Below are positions 6,431 to 14,343 of a stretch of 14,925 bases of DNA, one piece after another. The notes under the pieces are model-generated. The model did not search any database. It saw only the letters and a program-made list of their open reading frames with translations, and had not been told where the DNA came from. Every line of letters begins with the position of its first letter. Within the stretch, counting starts at the first letter, position 1. This DNA comes from Nitrososphaerales archaeon TH526. Lineage in GTDB: Archaea > Thermoproteota > Nitrososphaeria > Nitrososphaerales > Nitrososphaeraceae. Position numbers and translations under genes: made by a program. The stretch lies in NCBI GenBank assembly GCA_014523665.1, contig JAATVR010000512.1, positions 1 through 14,925 of the forward strand, in the 5' to 3' direction.

Positions 6431-6455
6431 ACTATTGAAATGATTTAACATTCAA

Positions 6456-7625
6456 TTGTACGATACTGCGCGAATCTTTCCTCGGTGTCACCCGTCTATT
6501 GGAATAATTGGAGGTGGTCAACTAGGGAAAATGATTGCACAAGAAGCTAAACGTATGTCCCTCAAAGTGCATATTTTGGATCCAGACCCAGAATGTCCTG
6601 CCTCTTCAATAGCGGATAATCTATTGGTAGCAGATTTTAGAAACCAAGCTGCAATAAGGAGGCTCTCAGAGCTTGTTGATGTTCTAACATACGAAATAGA
6701 ATTGGCAGATTCAGACGTTCTTATCGATTTAAGTCGCGCCAAGAAGTCTATTCATCCCTCTCCAGAGACTCTGAAAATAATTCAGAACAAATATAGACAA
6801 AAGGTCTTTCTGCAAGAAAAAAATCTACCTGTTCCAAATTTTGCATTAGTAAAAGATATTGCCGAACGCTCAAATACTATTTCTGATCGATTCCCACTAA
6901 TATTGAAAGCTTGTGAAGATTCGTACGATGGAAGAGGAAACAGACTCGTTTATACCAACGAAGATATTATTAGTGTCACAAATAGGAAGAGCCTTCAAAA
7001 GTGGATGGTTGAGGAAATCATACATTTCAGGATGGAACTATCGGTCATGGTGGCAAGAAATGAATCCGGTCATGTCTCCTCTTTTCCGGTGGCAGAGAAT
7101 AAGCATACTGACAGCATTCTGGACACCACGTTGGTCCCTGCAAGGATACCTAAGCGCACTGAAGGGATGGCTCGAAAAATAGCAGAAAGGACAGTAGATG
7201 TCTTGAAGGGCTCAGGTATATTTTGTGTTGAAATGTTTCTAAACTCAAATAGAGAGATCCTGATTAATGAAATTGCTCCGAGGCCGCACAATTCTGGGCA
7301 CTATAGTATTGAAGGTTGCTCTATATCTCAGTTTGAGCAACATATAAGAGCCATTCTGAACCTGCCGCTTCCAAAGCCTCGACTTACGTCACCGACTGTT
7401 ATGGTAAATATATTGGGACCTAAAGGATTTGAGGGGGAATACTATTTGGATGACTTGCACGAACTTCTTAGCATAGAGGGGTTGAAATTGCATTTGTATG
7501 GTAAACGCATTTCAAAACCAAGGAGAAAGCTCGGTCATGTTACAATAACAGCTGCTTCTATCTCAGAGGCAATCAATAAATCGAAGGAAGCAAAGAGTAA
7601 TCTAAAAATCATGAGCAAGACTTGA
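6456..7625 (+). CDS. purK: N5-carboxyaminoimidazole ribonucleotide synthase PurK
   Basis: A 389-residue ATP-grasp enzyme that uses ATP and bicarbonate to convert AIR to N5-CAIR in de novo purine synthesis. Visible motifs are [11 protein letters not shown] (16-26) in the N-terminal domain; LTYEIE (77-82), the usual VTYEFE position; the ATP-binding Lys151 and the loop YDGRGN (157-162); ELSVMVAR (194-201); and the C-terminal [12 protein letters not shown] (271-282) with [10 protein letters not shown], all PurK hallmarks. The segment [12 protein letters not shown] is diverged from the common K..GGYDGKGQ loop but keeps YDG.G. The TTG at 6456 is the only standard start between the upstream in-frame TGA (6441) and the Rossmann-like motif, and it fits the TATA distance. 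purE starts eight bases after the stop, so the two are one transcription unit, and their products act in sequence. Confidence 0.94.
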   Translation: MYDTARIFPRCHPSIGIIGGGQLGKMIAQEAKRMSLKVHILDPDPECPASSIADNLLVADFRNQAAIRRLSELVDVLTYEIELADSDVLIDLSRAKKSIHPSPETLKIIQNKYRQKVFLQEKNLPVPNFALVKDIAERSNTISDRFPLILKACEDSYDGRGNRLVYTNEDIISVTNRKSLQKWMVEEIIHFRMELSVMVARNESGHVSSFPVAENKHTDSILDTTLVPARIPKRTEGMARKIAERTVDVLKGSGIFCVEMFLNSNREILINEIAPRPHNSGHYSIEGCSISQFEQHIRAILNLPLPKPRLTSPTVMVNILGPKGFEGEYYLDDLHELLSIEGLKLHLYGKRISKPRRKLGHVTITAASISEAINKSKEAKSNLKIMSKT

Positions 7626-7632
7626 TGTTGAT

Positions 7633-8142
7633 ATGAATCGTGCACTTGTCGGAATCATAATGGGAAGCGAATCAGATCTTCCTGTGATGAAGAGTGCCTC
7701 AGATGTTTTGCTGCAATTTGAAGTAGCGCATGAGGTAAGAATAGTTTCTGCTCATAGGACAGTTCACAAGATGATATCATATGGAGAAGGCGCTAAAAAA
7801 AGAGGATTAGAGGTCATAATAGCCGGGGCGGGAGGAGCGGCTCACCTACCTGGCATGATTGCTTCACTAACGCCATTGCCAGTCATAGGGGTTCCCATTA
7901 AAACCTCGAGCCTCGACGGAGTTGATTCACTTCTATCGATAGCTCAGATGCCATCAGGGATCCCTGTTGCTACGGTCGCCATAAATGGCTCAGCCAATGC
8001 TGCTTTACTCGCATGTCAAATACTTGCTATCAAGTATCAGGAAATACTATCTAAACTAGAATGTTATCGCGCTGATATGAGGGATAAGGTAATCGCTAGC
8101 GCAGAGAAGATTGAAAAGGAATCTGATGCGAAGAAATCCTAG
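7633..8142 (+). CDS. purE: N5-CAIR mutase PurE (class I)
   Basis: A 169-residue enzyme, near the usual 160-170, that moves the carboxyl group of N5-CAIR to give CAIR. Motifs are GSESDLPVM (11-19), SAHRT (39-43) with His41 at the class I catalytic position, [12 protein letters not shown] (64-75) and [16 protein letters not shown] (102-117). The residue after SAHRT is Val where Pro is commonest. The presence of PurK beside it supports the class I, two-enzyme route rather than the direct AIR carboxylase. The charged C-terminal tail (about 140-169) is a helix-rich extension typical of the octameric enzyme. The ATG start is preceded by no clear Shine-Dalgarno sequence. The gene ends on a CTAG that also supplies the stop of purF on the other strand. 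Confidence 0.95.
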   Translation: MNRALVGIIMGSESDLPVMKSASDVLLQFEVAHEVRIVSAHRTVHKMISYGEGAKKRGLEVIIAGAGGAAHLPGMIASLTPLPVIGVPIKTSSLDGVDSLLSIAQMPSGIPVATVAINGSANAALLACQILAIKYQEILSKLECYRADMRDKVIASAEKIEKESDAKKS

Positions 8143-9581
8143 CTTCTGCCCTTCAAAACTGCACGAGATTTAAACAACGGTTTAACTCCGAGAGCCGAAT
8201 AATCACCGGTTGTACAAGTAAAGCACAATTCCGTTTCGGGTATACCAATAGCCCTTGCAAGAGTAGATGTGTCGTTGTAGGCCACAAAATCCGCCCCCAA
8301 GGATCGTGCAACTTTATGTGCAATATCTGCGGTTCCGACTGAATCATCCTTCATCTGTTGATATGCCAAGAGTTCATCCTGAGAAGGAAAATCAATGCCT
8401 GCATAGCAGGGGTAGCGTATTGGCGGATAAGTAACTATCATACTAATCTTGTTCGCCCCATATTCTCTAAGCAACTTTATTATTGAGGCAGAACTTGTCC
8501 CTCTGACTATGCTATCATCAACGACAACTATGTTTTTTCCCCTTATCACATCGGCTAGAGGAATAATCCCTTTATTAATTTCCACCCGTGTCTCATGATA
8601 AGGCTCGATAAAACTTCGCATCGATCCTTTTTTACTATACCTATTTTTCATTAACCCTTCCTCGAAGGGAAGGCCAGCTTCTAGCGCATATCCAAGGGCG
8701 GCCGGGCGAGCTGAATCCGGAACAGGTATCACAAGGTCTGCGTCAGGGATCCTAAATTCCTTTGCCAAGAATTCACCGATTCGTTTACGAGCTGCGTATA
8801 CGTTTACACCTTCCATGACACTGGTGGGATGAGCAAAGTAGGTATACTCAAATGCGCAATGCGCATGTGGATTTTCTCTTGCGAAATATTCTGATCTAAG
8901 TCCAGAATCGTCGATCTGAAGTATCTCGCCAGGCTCTACATCTCTTAACAAATATGCTCCCACGGCCGAAAGAGCACAGGATTCAGATGACACTATGTAA
9001 GTGTTTGATGGTTTGTGCAATCCTACAACAAGGGGTCTGAACCCCTTCGGATCCCTTGCAGCATAGACCGACCCATCACCGGTCAAAAAAGTGAAGCAAA
9101 AAGAACCGATCATTTCCTGTTTTAAAATAGTTAGCGCCTCGGTTATGTCTTTTTTTTTGGCGAGATGACCTGCCAGATGCTGTGCTGCAACCAATGTATC
9201 AGTCATTGACTGAGGTGTAAATGAGCAACCGCCCACCATTGATGTCAACTGGTCCACATTTGCAATTGTACCGTTATGAGCAATACAAAGTTCTTTCACC
9301 TTAATAGGCTGTGCATTATTCAATGTACTCTTGCCAGTTGTAGAATAACGTACATGTCCGATGGCAGCGTGAGATTCGAACTTCCTCGTGATCGAGGCAA
9401 ATTCGCTTGCTGAAGACGATACCAATCCAATTCTTTTTAAAGGGATTCTGTGAGGAACCGCTACACCCCATGCTTCTTGGCCCCTATGCTGAAGTGCTCG
9501 CAGACAATCAATTACGAAAGGTATCACGTTAATCCCATCCATCGAAAAGATACCGACTACACCACAGTTTTCGTGGATCAT
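8139..9581 (-). CDS. purF: Amidophosphoribosyltransferase PurF
   Basis: A 480-residue enzyme of the first committed purine step: PRPP plus glutamine gives phosphoribosylamine. The N-terminal part is an Ntn-type glutaminase with nucleophile Cys6 (ENCGVVG), which implies removal of a five-residue propeptide, together with GHVRYSTTG (75-83) and AHNGT (101-105). The C-terminal part is a type I phosphoribosyltransferase with the PRPP loop [11 protein letters not shown] (352-362). Cys242 (HCAFEY), Cys392 (PCYAGID) and Cys453/Cys456 (CFTC) match the four [4Fe-4S] ligands of the Bacillus-type enzyme, so an iron-sulfur form is inferred. The flexible loop after KNRY reads [12 protein letters not shown] instead of the common GRTFI. 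The ATG start is preceded by a GA-rich ribosome site (GAGAGGAAGGAA). purF is 107 bases downstream of purL and probably also has its own promoter. Confidence 0.96.
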   Translation of the reverse strand: MIHENCGVVGIFSMDGINVIPFVIDCLRALQHRGQEAWGVAVPHRIPLKRIGLVSSSASEFASITRKFESHAAIGHVRYSTTGKSTLNNAQPIKVKELCIAHNGTIANVDQLTSMVGGCSFTPQSMTDTLVAAQHLAGHLAKKKDITEALTILKQEMIGSFCFTFLTGDGSVYAARDPKGFRPLVVGLHKPSNTYIVSSESCALSAVGAYLLRDVEPGEILQIDDSGLRSEYFARENPHAHCAFEYTYFAHPTSVMEGVNVYAARKRIGEFLAKEFRIPDADLVIPVPDSARPAALGYALEAGLPFEEGLMKNRYSKKGSMRSFIEPYHETRVEINKGIIPLADVIRGKNIVVVDDSIVRGTSSASIIKLLREYGANKISMIVTYPPIRYPCYAGIDFPSQDELLAYQQMKDDSVGTADIAHKVARSLGADFVAYNDTSTLARAIGIPETELCFTCTTGDYSALGVKPLFKSRAVLKGRS

Positions 9582-9619
9582 TTCCTTCCTCTCGCCATAT
9601 ACGATCTTTCTACTTCCTT

Positions 9620-9643
9620 ACTATAATGCCTTCCAATCATAGT
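9620..9643. promoter_or_regulatory. purF promoter region with imperfect inverted repeat
   Basis: On the minus strand, TTATAG (9621-9626) is a TATA-like box that would start purF mRNA near 9597, giving a short leader that contains the GGAAGG ribosome site. The box lies inside an imperfect inverted repeat, ACTATAAT/ATCATAGT (9620-9627 and 9636-9643, one mismatch), which could be an operator. Confidence 0.3.
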
Positions 9644-9688
9644 GCTGTTGGATCTTAAATGAAAGGTCATATCGACAACAATCCGCCA

Positions 9689-11893
9689 TCATATTCTGAC
9701 ATCGGTCAACATGGTTTCGAGTGAATTATTATAGGCGAGTTTTAATTTTTCCAATTCCAAGTTAACTAGGATCTGGTTTCCATTACGATATTGAACAGTA
9801 TCACCAGATACTGAATCAGAACTATAGCCTATTTTGCTGTACTGGACCTGGCTCTTGCTATCAGTTAGGATCCCGATCAATTCTTCTGGTTTTTCAGTTG
9901 CAACCACATAGCGTGAATTGGATTCAGAAAACATCAGGCTGTCAATTCTATCACAAGTATTTGATGCCAACGAAATGTCTATATCAAAACCCGTATTACC
10001 GTTTATGGCCAGCTCAGCCAGAGCTATTGCAATACCACCCTTGGAGCAATCATGAACGCCCTTCACTACACCACTAGCGATAAGATTAGAAACGGCGATA
10101 GCGTTTCTCTTATCCTCAACAACGTCGAGCTTGGGAACGCTTCCACTGTCGCTCTTATGATGAGACAGGTAATATTCTGATCCACCCAACTCCTCCATAG
10201 TGTGACCAATCAAAAATATATTGCAGCGTGGCTCTAGCCGAGCTGTGCCAACCTTTTCCAAATCGTCACCAATACCTATCGCGCCTATAACCGGAGATGG
10301 ATTTATGGGTGAACCATTTTTCTCGTTATAAAAACTCACTTTTCCACCTACCACAGGGAGTTTGAAGGAATCACAATAGACCTTAATTGCTGCTACAGCT
10401 TGCTGAAATGTCCAGAAGACTTCAGGGTTTTCTGGACTTCCGAATTGAAGGTGGTCAATTAGCCCAACAGGGGAAGCGCCAGAACAGATCACATTACGAA
10501 CAGATTCTGACAAACATCCAAGTGTTCCTTGGTATGGGTCGAAATAACATCGTCTGCTGTTACCATCAATTGACATTGCAATATACTTCCCGTCATCTAA
10601 CCTCAGAACTGAAGAATCGCCTTCCCCTGGTCTTAACACGGTCCTTATCCCTACCTCAGAATCATATTGTTCGTAAATCCAGGAACGGTTGCACACATTA
10701 GGGCTACTCAACATGTCTAGCACGATTGAGTCAAAGTGCTCTGGTGAATCTATACTAGCAACCTGCCTCCTTTTCAAATAAGAAGGATGAGCTGATTTCC
10801 TGTTTAAGAGTGGCGCACATGTCACAACATTTGCTGGAATGTCAGCTATCACTTTCGAATCATACCTTATCTTGATCTTATGGCCAGGACAAACTTTCCC
10901 AATAATGGAATAACCTATCTCGTATTTGACAAATATCTTCTCAAGTGATTCTCTATTTTCTTTACCTACAATCAAAAACATTCTTTCTTGAGATTCGGAG
11001 ATCAAAATTTCCGTCGGGGTCATCCCTTCTTCTCTGAGTCTAACGCGTGAAAGGTCCACTTCAAAGCCCTTCCCCAGATTGTGGGAGGTTTCGGATAAGC
11101 AACATGCCAGACCACCTCCGCCTAAATCTTTCATCGATTTGATATATCTCTTCTCGGTCGCCTCCAAGATTGCTTCAATGAGTATCTTCTTTAGAAAAGG
11201 ATCGGGTATCTGAACTGCTGATCTATTTTCGTGAACTAAACCAGCAGAAGCGAAAGCAGCTCCGTGAATTCCATCCCTGCCTGTAGACCCCCCAACCAGG
11301 AAAAGAAGGTCATCGTTGTCAGCGAGATTCGCAATTATTTCATTTGTCTTACTTAAGCCGATGCACACTACATCGACCAAACAATAATTGTTGAAGGATC
11401 TATCAAATTCCAACTCTCCCCCTATGGTCGGAACTCCAATACAGTTGCCGTAATCTGAAATACCTCGAACTACATTTCTGAGAAGCCAACGTGTGTGTTG
11501 ATTCACCTTCGCGTCGTTACCTTTAATCTCGCCAAAGCGAAGGCCGTTCAGAAGGGCTATAGGCCTAGTGCCCACAGACAGTATGTCTCGGACTACTCCA
11601 CCAACTCCTGTTGCCGCGCCTCCATACGGTTCAATCGCAGAGGGATGGTTATGACTCTCAATGCGAACCGTTAGAATAAGACCATTGCCAATTTCGACCA
11701 GACCTGCATCAAAGCCTCCATCGATCCCAATTCCGGCTCCTGATACTGGCAGCCGTGATATATACTTCTTTGACGATTTGTAAGAACAATGCTCCGACCA
11801 TTCAGCAGCAACCATTTGCAATTCGGTTTCCGTTGGCTGTCGCCTCAAAGATTTTTTCAGGTGGGAGATTTCTGCTGTTGTCAGGGCACTCAA
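9689..11893 (-). CDS. purL: Phosphoribosylformylglycinamidine synthase large subunit PurL (small-PurL type)
   Basis: A 734-residue ATP-using catalytic subunit that turns FGAR into FGAM with ammonia from PurQ. The length is that of the small archaeal/Gram-positive PurL, which needs separate PurQ and PurS. Motifs are WSEHCSYKSS (32-41) with the catalytic His35, ESHNHPSAIEPYGGAATG (79-96), GGSTGRDGIHGA (201-212), DLGGGGLACCLSE (256-268), SQERM (301-305), FDPYQG (451-456) and HDCSKGGIAIALAEL (614-628), covering both AIR-synthase-like halves. The start is TTG, 17 bases after purQ, with GGAG and AGGA ribosome-site candidates before it; it gives a normal family N-terminus (LTTAEISHLKKSLRRQPTE). It is clearly co-transcribed with purQ. 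Confidence 0.96.
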   Translation of the reverse strand: MSALTTAEISHLKKSLRRQPTETELQMVAAEWSEHCSYKSSKKYISRLPVSGAGIGIDGGFDAGLVEIGNGLILTVRIESHNHPSAIEPYGGAATGVGGVVRDILSVGTRPIALLNGLRFGEIKGNDAKVNQHTRWLLRNVVRGISDYGNCIGVPTIGGELEFDRSFNNYCLVDVVCIGLSKTNEIIANLADNDDLLFLVGGSTGRDGIHGAAFASAGLVHENRSAVQIPDPFLKKILIEAILEATEKRYIKSMKDLGGGGLACCLSETSHNLGKGFEVDLSRVRLREEGMTPTEILISESQERMFLIVGKENRESLEKIFVKYEIGYSIIGKVCPGHKIKIRYDSKVIADIPANVVTCAPLLNRKSAHPSYLKRRQVASIDSPEHFDSIVLDMLSSPNVCNRSWIYEQYDSEVGIRTVLRPGEGDSSVLRLDDGKYIAMSIDGNSRRCYFDPYQGTLGCLSESVRNVICSGASPVGLIDHLQFGSPENPEVFWTFQQAVAAIKVYCDSFKLPVVGGKVSFYNEKNGSPINPSPVIGAIGIGDDLEKVGTARLEPRCNIFLIGHTMEELGGSEYYLSHHKSDSGSVPKLDVVEDKRNAIAVSNLIASGVVKGVHDCSKGGIAIALAELAINGNTGFDIDISLASNTCDRIDSLMFSESNSRYVVATEKPEELIGILTDSKSQVQYSKIGYSSDSVSGDTVQYRNGNQILVNLELEKLKLAYNNSLETMLTDVRI

Positions 11894-11910
11894 TTCCTAC
11901 TCCACAACCT

Positions 11911-12606
11911 TTACGTCAAGTGCAATTCGCCTAAATGGTGCACCAGCGATCGGAAAATCGTTGAACCATCTAAGCTACGTGCCACAGGTGACAACACTTT
12001 TTCGGAAGCTCTCTCAGGATGAGGCATCATCCCCACTACGTTTTTTTCCGGATTGCATATTGCTGCTATCGACTCAATTGATCCATTTGGATTTTCATTC
12101 AAAAAGCTAAACACTATCTGATTCTTTTGTCTTAACTTCTTTACGGTTAGACTATCTGCGACATATCGACCTTCACCATGGGCAATAGGCATCCTAATTT
12201 TCTGATTCTTTTGAAACAGTCTTGTGAATGGAGTAGTCACATTCCTAACCCTAGCGTCAACCCATTTGCACACAAAATTCAAGTGTTCATTCTTCACCAA
12301 AGCGCCTGGAAGCAAACCTGATTCAATCAATATCTGAAATCCATTACAAATGCCTAATACTGGTACGCCATCCCTTGCCATTCTCTTCACTTCGTGGATT
12401 ACAGGGCTGTGAGCCGCAATCACTCCTGCTCTTAATCTGTCTCCATAAGAGAAACCTCCCGGTAGTACCAACCCAGAAAAACCTTCCAAGGATTTCCTGT
12501 TATGCCAAACATATTCAGTTTCTATATGTAGTACATCAGATAAGATGTGGAATACGTCTCGATCACAATTTGTGCCAGGAAACACGATGACACCGATTTT
12601 TTTCAT
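11911..12606 (-). CDS. purQ: Phosphoribosylformylglycinamidine synthase glutaminase subunit PurQ
   Basis: A 231-residue class I glutamine amidotransferase that supplies ammonia to PurL. It starts MKKIGVIVFPGTNCDRD, the PurQ signature. LVLPGGFSYGDRLRAG (47-62) follows, with the nucleophile Cys87 in GICNGFQIL and the catalytic His196 and Glu198 in MPHPE. All three triad residues are present, so it should be active. The length is normal. The ATG start is clear, and a TATA-like TTAAATATC at about 12640-12648 on the minus strand gives a leader of roughly 12 bases. The gene heads a purQ-purL unit and lies 322 bases from purS, which is further than in compact purSQL operons. Confidence 0.96.
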   Translation of the reverse strand: MKKIGVIVFPGTNCDRDVFHILSDVLHIETEYVWHNRKSLEGFSGLVLPGGFSYGDRLRAGVIAAHSPVIHEVKRMARDGVPVLGICNGFQILIESGLLPGALVKNEHLNFVCKWVDARVRNVTTPFTRLFQKNQKIRMPIAHGEGRYVADSLTVKKLRQKNQIVFSFLNENPNGSIESIAAICNPEKNVVGMMPHPERASEKVLSPVARSLDGSTIFRSLVHHLGELHLT

Positions 12607-12638
12607 CGTCGGTTTTGTTATTGACTATCTAGTTACAG

Positions 12639-12650
12639 ATATTTAATATG
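12639..12650. promoter_or_regulatory. TATA-like element of purQ, possibly bidirectional
   Basis: ATATTTAATATG is nearly symmetrical. It lies about 38 bases before the purQ ATG on the minus strand and about 30 bases before an ATG at 12676 on the plus strand. Confidence 0.4.
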
Positions 12651-12675
12651 TACTCCTTCTCGCTACTGCATAGGG

Positions 12676-12741
12676 ATGAATATCATAGCAGTAGAGATTT
12701 TTCTAATAGTACTGAACCCGATTATTTTTGGCCACAAATAA
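12676..12741 (+). CDS. Candidate hydrophobic micro-ORF, 21 residues
   Basis: ATG to TAA encodes MNIIAVEIFLIVLNPIIFGH plus Lys, almost entirely one membrane-helix-like stretch. GGG stands directly before the ATG, and the TATA-like element at 12639-12650 is at leaderless distance. It reads away from purQ. No family is known to me. A/T-rich DNA readily encodes hydrophobic residues, so chance is a serious alternative. Confidence 0.22.
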   Translation: MNIIAVEIFLIVLNPIIFGHK

Positions 12742-12928
12742 GTACGTTATTTTGAAGTCATGTGATTTCCTTCGATTAACTTCGGAATAGGTGGAAGGCC
12801 AAAAATTAATACAAAGAAATTCCAGGGCTAGAAACAATAGTGAGCAAAAAGAGTATCCTAACAATGGAATCAACTATTTCACGACGTGTCGGGAGTTGAC
12901 AATAACTGCAGCCGAAAATGGTGGGTTC

Positions 12929-13219
12929 CTAACTTCTTGAGGAGGAGGAAACAGTGACAACGCATTTACTTACGATAGGATTGTAGATCCTCAATTCAGC
13001 ACACATTTTTAAAACCAGCCTCTTGGCTTGCGCTTCAGTCCTTGATCTAACCATCATCTTTATGGTTTTTGAACATCTTACTGCCTCAACTTCACCAAAA
13101 CCTCCCTTTAGGATTAGATCTCTGAAGATCGTTTCTCCTTCAGGATCAGGGAGAAACTTCTTATTTGATATCGACACCAGCACTGAGTATATTTTCTTAC
13201 CCGTGTTGCCTTTATTCAT
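12929..13219 (-). CDS. purS: Phosphoribosylformylglycinamidine synthase subunit PurS
   Basis: A 96-residue small subunit that bridges PurL and PurQ in the FGAM synthetase complex. Residues 10-90 give the PurS pattern: YSVLVSISNKKFLPDPEGE (11-29), then GGFGEVEAVRCSKTIKM (39-55), AQAKRLVLKMCAEL (63-76) and YNPIVSKCVVTV (79-90). The common 'LDP.G' is LPDPEG here. The first nine residues (MNKGNTGKK) extend beyond the usual start; no closer Met exists, and GGAGAT seven bases before the ATG is a good ribosome site, so the start is likely correct. A Ser-rich tail ends the protein. It lies far enough from purQ to be a separate transcript. The upstream TATA box at 13285-13294 may be shared with the divergent tRNA, giving purS a leader of about 45 bases. 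Confidence 0.92.
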   Translation of the reverse strand: MNKGNTGKKIYSVLVSISNKKFLPDPEGETIFRDLILKGGFGEVEAVRCSKTIKMMVRSRTEAQAKRLVLKMCAELRIYNPIVSKCVVTVSSSSRS

Positions 13220-13284
13220 GTCTGATCTCCGAAATCAACACAGTAACTACTCGATGGCAACTTCAGCTAACCATGATGAACAAC

Positions 13285-13294
13285 TTATTAAATA
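13285..13294. promoter_or_regulatory. TATA box of tRNA-Thr (possibly shared with purS)
   Basis: TTATTAAATA is centred about 33 bases before the tRNA 5' end, as expected for an archaeal tRNA promoter. It is the only strong TATA-like box in the gap and is nearly symmetrical, so it may also drive purS on the minus strand. Confidence 0.45.
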
Positions 13295-13322
13295 CCTATT
13301 GACTAGGTTCAACTAAAGTATT

Positions 13323-13396
13323 GGTCATGTAGCTCAGCTTGGCCAGAGCGAAGGTTTTGTAAACCTTAGGTCGTGGGTTCAAGTCCCACCATGACC
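13323..13396 (+). tRNA. tRNA-Thr (anticodon TGT)
   Basis: A complete 74-base cloverleaf. The acceptor arms GGTCATG/CATGACC pair perfectly. The D arm is GCTC/GAGC, the anticodon stem is AAGGT/ACCTT around the loop TTTGTAA (anticodon TGT), and the T arm is GTGGG/CCCAC around TTCAAGT. CCA is not encoded and there is no intron. It reads ACA codons by standard pairing (and other ACN by wobble). It sits 64 bases before purC, which has its own TATA box. Confidence 0.97.
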
Positions 13397-13433
13397 TCCT
13401 AAGTTCTCGAGAGTTTGAGGCAGCTGAATTAAG

Positions 13434-13440
13434 TATAAAT
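13434..13440 (+). promoter_or_regulatory. TATA box of purC
   Basis: TATAAAT is centred about 24-26 bases before the purC ATG at 13461, pointing to a leaderless purC transcript separate from the tRNA. Confidence 0.55.
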
Positions 13441-13460
13441 GGGAATAATAATTCCATCTG

Positions 13461-14312
13461 ATGATCAAGACTATGCGCCTTTTGCGTGAGGGTAAGGTCA
13501 AAAATATTTTCGAACTGGAGAGTGGAAATTTGTTATTGATATTTAGCGACAGAGTTTCGGCATTCGATATAAAATTTGACCAAAGAATTCCGAATAAGGG
13601 CAAGGTATTATGCAAGTTTGCATACTTCTGGTTCAATAACTTGAAGGTTCCCAACCATTTCATAGCGATGAGGCAAGACAATGCAATTGAAGTTAGGAAA
13701 CTATCAATGATTCCATACGAGTTCATCGTTCGAGGATACTATTATGGATCCATGTTGGAGAGATATACATTAGACAGCGATTTCAAATCGCTGTTCGGAA
13801 AGAATTTGGCTCTAACGAAAGGAGCAAAATTACCCAATCCAATCTTTGAGATAACAACTAAATCCGAAGAGCATGATGTTCCAGTTGAACGAGACAAGGT
13901 TCTAGATTCGGGTATCATAGATAGTGGGACTCTTAAAGAGATAGAAAACAGATCACTAGCGATCTACGACGCCATGTTCTCTATCGCAAAACAATCAGGT
14001 TTCATAATTGCCGATGTTAAACTAGAATTTGGTTTTGATGAACGTAGTAAGCTCACCCTCGCAGACTCTATAGGTCCGGATGAATCTAGAATTTGGCTCG
14101 AGAAAGACTACCAACCTGGCCAAACACAAGGGAGTTACGACAAACAGCTATTAAGAGATTGGTTGATTGAAATAGGATTTAAGGAAAAATTGCATCGCTT
14201 GGCCTCGAGAGGCGAATCCCCAAATCCCCCAAAAATACCTGAAATCCTAATCAATCAAATGAGCGATCGATACATCTACGTCTACGAAAAAATTACCGGC
14301 GAAAGAATATAA
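13461..14312 (+). CDS. purC: SAICAR synthetase PurC
   Basis: A 283-residue ATP-dependent ligase joining aspartate to CAIR to form SAICAR, directly after the PurE step. Motifs are LREGKVKNIFE (8-18), SDRVSAFD (29-36), IVRGYYYGS (89-97), KSEEHD (134-139), ADVKLEFGFD (184-193), DSIGPDESR (202-210) and QGSYDKQ (223-229); all are in the expected order, including the ATP-binding lysines near the start. The length lies between the short bacterial form (about 240) and the longer eukaryote-like form (about 300). The ATG at 13461 fits the TATA distance; an ATG four codons later is the only close alternative. The C-terminal 50 residues are extended and proline-containing. The DUF371 gene converges from the other side with a 31-base gap. 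Confidence 0.95.
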   Translation: MIKTMRLLREGKVKNIFELESGNLLLIFSDRVSAFDIKFDQRIPNKGKVLCKFAYFWFNNLKVPNHFIAMRQDNAIEVRKLSMIPYEFIVRGYYYGSMLERYTLDSDFKSLFGKNLALTKGAKLPNPIFEITTKSEEHDVPVERDKVLDSGIIDSGTLKEIENRSLAIYDAMFSIAKQSGFIIADVKLEFGFDERSKLTLADSIGPDESRIWLEKDYQPGQTQGSYDKQLLRDWLIEIGFKEKLHRLASRGESPNPPKIPEILINQMSDRYIYVYEKITGERI

Positions 14313-14325
14313 CAAATTCAATTTG
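14313..14325. repeat. Short palindrome directly after purC
   Basis: CAAATT-C-AATTTG starts at the base after the purC stop codon and lies in the 31-base gap between convergent purC and DUF371 genes. It is symmetrical and could serve either transcript's 3' end. With one central base the loop is too tight for a simple hairpin, so a protein site or chance is also possible. Confidence 0.25.
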
Positions 14326-14343
14326 ATGTTTCACACACGCTTG

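Larger units (their letters stand above)
12607..12928. other. purQ-purS intergenic region
   Basis: 322 bases without a large gene. The region holds the purQ TATA-like box and a 21-codon hydrophobic plus-strand ORF (listed separately). A 19-codon GTG frame on the plus strand (12840-12899, MSKKSILTMESTI...) lies about 34 bases after an AAAAATTAATAC element. A 10-base inverted repeat, ATTTTTGGCC/GGCCAAAAAT, occurs at 12724-12733 and 12797-12806. A T5 run on the minus strand at 12846-12850 could end the purS transcript. I see no tRNA-like or other recognisable RNA. Confidence 0.45.

Noticed and set aside
10387..10701. 104-codon plus-strand frame inside purL
   Set aside because: It is wholly antisense to a strongly conserved enzyme and shows no motif.
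12724..12806. 10-base inverted repeat ATTTTTGGCC/GGCCAAAAAT as transposon ends
   Set aside because: The enclosed 63 bases carry no transposase and no target-site duplication is evident; the repeat is short and A/T-rich.
12840..12899. 19-codon GTG frame in the purQ-purS gap
   Set aside because: Too short to support without conservation data; noted only within the intergenic entry.
13323..13396. Possible integration site or intron in tRNA-Thr
   Set aside because: The cloverleaf is intact without an intron, and no duplicated tRNA 3' end or integrase gene is seen in the window.
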